Shown here: positions 5,577 through 5,941 of the stretch, piece by piece | Numbering within the stretch: position 1 is the first letter of the stretch | Layout of the letters: each line of letters opens with the position of its first letter | Assembly (NCBI GenBank): GCA_964451715.1 | Contig: CAYVIZ010000059.1 | Span: forward strand, 1-5,941 | Direction: 5' to 3' | DNA from: Tiamatella sp964451715 | GTDB lineage: Archaea > Thermoproteota > Thermoprotei_A > Sulfolobales > Acidilobaceae | Length of the DNA stretch: 5,941 nucleotides | The notes under the pieces: generated by a model | Told to the model about the DNA's origin: nothing | The model's database searches: none | The model's input: only the letters and a program-made list of their open reading frames with translations | Program-made: the position numbers and the translations under genes

Positions 5577-5941
5577 GTTTGGGTGGTTTTTTGAACTCCA
5601 TTAAAAGAGTAGAGAATTTTATCGGTACAACAGCATTAAAGATATTTACAAAGGCTTATACAAAGTTTTTAGGTAAAACTGAAAATAATATATGCTTTTA
5701 TGAACCTACATATACGGGGAATGCAAGAGCAGTCTACGATTATATTTTGAATAATAAATTACATGAAAAATATAAACTTAATCTTCTATGGATATATACA
5801 AAACATATAGATATAAAAAGTCATTACAAAGGATTTATAATAAATAATTTTAAAGGATTTAAAAAATATCTTAAATGCAAGATTTTACTGGCATCAAATA
5901 TACTATTTAGAAAAGAGAGAGGAGTTATAAAAAATACCAAA
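5573..5941 (+). CDS. CDP-glycerol glycerophosphotransferase-like protein, N-terminal part (cut by window edge)
   Basis: The frame is open from ATG 5573 for 123 codons to the end of the window. The product is lysine-, asparagine- and isoleucine-rich. Residues 39-120 show the N-terminal pattern of the CDP-glycerol glycerophosphotransferase family (PF04464; TagB/TagF type): NICFYEPTYTGNARAVYDYI at 39-58, YKLNLLWIY at 67-75, then FKGFKKYLKCKILLASN at 93-109, corresponding to the strand-helix-strand before the donor-binding half. These enzymes build glycerol- or ribitol-phosphate polymers from CDP-activated units at the inner membrane face in bacteria. Archaeal homologues are thought to act in surface polysaccharide assembly; the exact substrate is unknown. 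ATG 5573 overlaps the DUF47 stop as ATGA and has no SD. TTG 5579 and TTG 5591 are alternatives, the latter with GGGTGG just upstream. G+C is about 24%, against roughly half in its neighbours. Family assignment rests on a partial sequence. Confidence 0.7.
   Translation, partial: MSLGGFLNSIKRVENFIGTTALKIFTKAYTKFLGKTENNICFYEPTYTGNARAVYDYILNNKLHEKYKLNLLWIYTKHIDIKSHYKGFIINNFKGFKKYLKCKILLASNILFRKERGVIKNTK
5577..5941. other. Low-G+C segment, probable edge of a horizontally acquired island
   Basis: By hand count 88 of 360 bases at 5581-5940 are G or C (about 24%), and A/T-ending codons such as AAA, ATA, TTT and AAT dominate. The DUF47 gene immediately to the left uses the same AGG/GTA/CTA-rich style as the rest of the window. 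The change occurs within a few tens of bases of the DUF47 stop. No insertion sequence, integrase, direct repeat or tRNA is visible at the junction. Confidence 0.65.
5587..5592 (+). terminator. Possible oligo-T terminator after the phosphate operon
   Basis: TTTTTT begins 11 bases after the DUF47 stop and follows a G-rich GGGTGG. Archaeal polymerase can terminate at such T runs without a hairpin. It lies inside the 5' end of the overlapping low-G+C gene, so if it works it would limit read-through into that gene. It is a single T run in AT-rich DNA, so the evidence is weak. Confidence 0.3.

Noticed and set aside
1..5941. CRISPR array, insertion sequence or integrase attachment site
   Set aside because: I found no regularly spaced direct repeats, transposase or recombinase coding sequence, or terminal repeats, including at the composition boundary near 5577.

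Overview
The window reads as chromosomal DNA of a hyperthermophilic crenarchaeon, probably of the Desulfurococcales/Pyrodictiaceae kind. The reasons are heavy use of AGG and ATA codons, several TTG or GTG starts, GAGGTG-type Shine-Dalgarno (SD) sites, AT-rich archaeal TATA boxes in otherwise GC-moderate DNA, and almost no spacer between genes. This placement is inference; no rRNA or other taxonomic marker is present.

Layout. Minus strand, 1-1146: a two-gene unit reading leftward, a PPP-family metallophosphatase (193-1146) followed after 10 bases by a metallo-beta-lactamase-fold hydrolase (1-182, cut by the window edge). An 84-base divergent spacer (1147-1230) with one TATA-like island separates it from a plus-strand MTHFR-like gene with an N-terminal four-cysteine MetV-like motif (1231-2289). 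That gene converges on, and overlaps by 18 bases, a minus-strand tryptophanase/tyrosine phenol-lyase family gene (2272-3648) whose specificity residues favour tryptophan. A second divergent spacer (3649-3791) again has one TATA island and also two strong inverted-repeat structures lying in the presumed tryptophanase leader. To its right a plus-strand phosphate unit holds a PiT-family transporter (3792-4877) and its DUF47/PhoU-like partner (4902-5576).

At the DUF47 stop codon base composition changes abruptly. The last 365 bases are about 24% G+C by hand count and encode the N-terminal 123 residues of what looks like a CDP-glycerol glycerophosphotransferase (teichoic-acid polymerase type). Its most upstream ATG overlaps the DUF47 stop as ATGA. 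This looks like the edge of a horizontally acquired surface-polymer island.

The most interesting non-coding signal is the compact fold at 3661-3702: a 42-base predicted three-way junction whose closing helix would pair with the SD site of the tryptophanase gene. It is a candidate for an undescribed cis-regulatory RNA. The PiT-DUF47 pair works together in phosphate uptake, and the MTHFR-like and tryptophanase genes suggest one-carbon and amino-acid metabolism. I see no functional link between these and the phosphatase/hydrolase pair.
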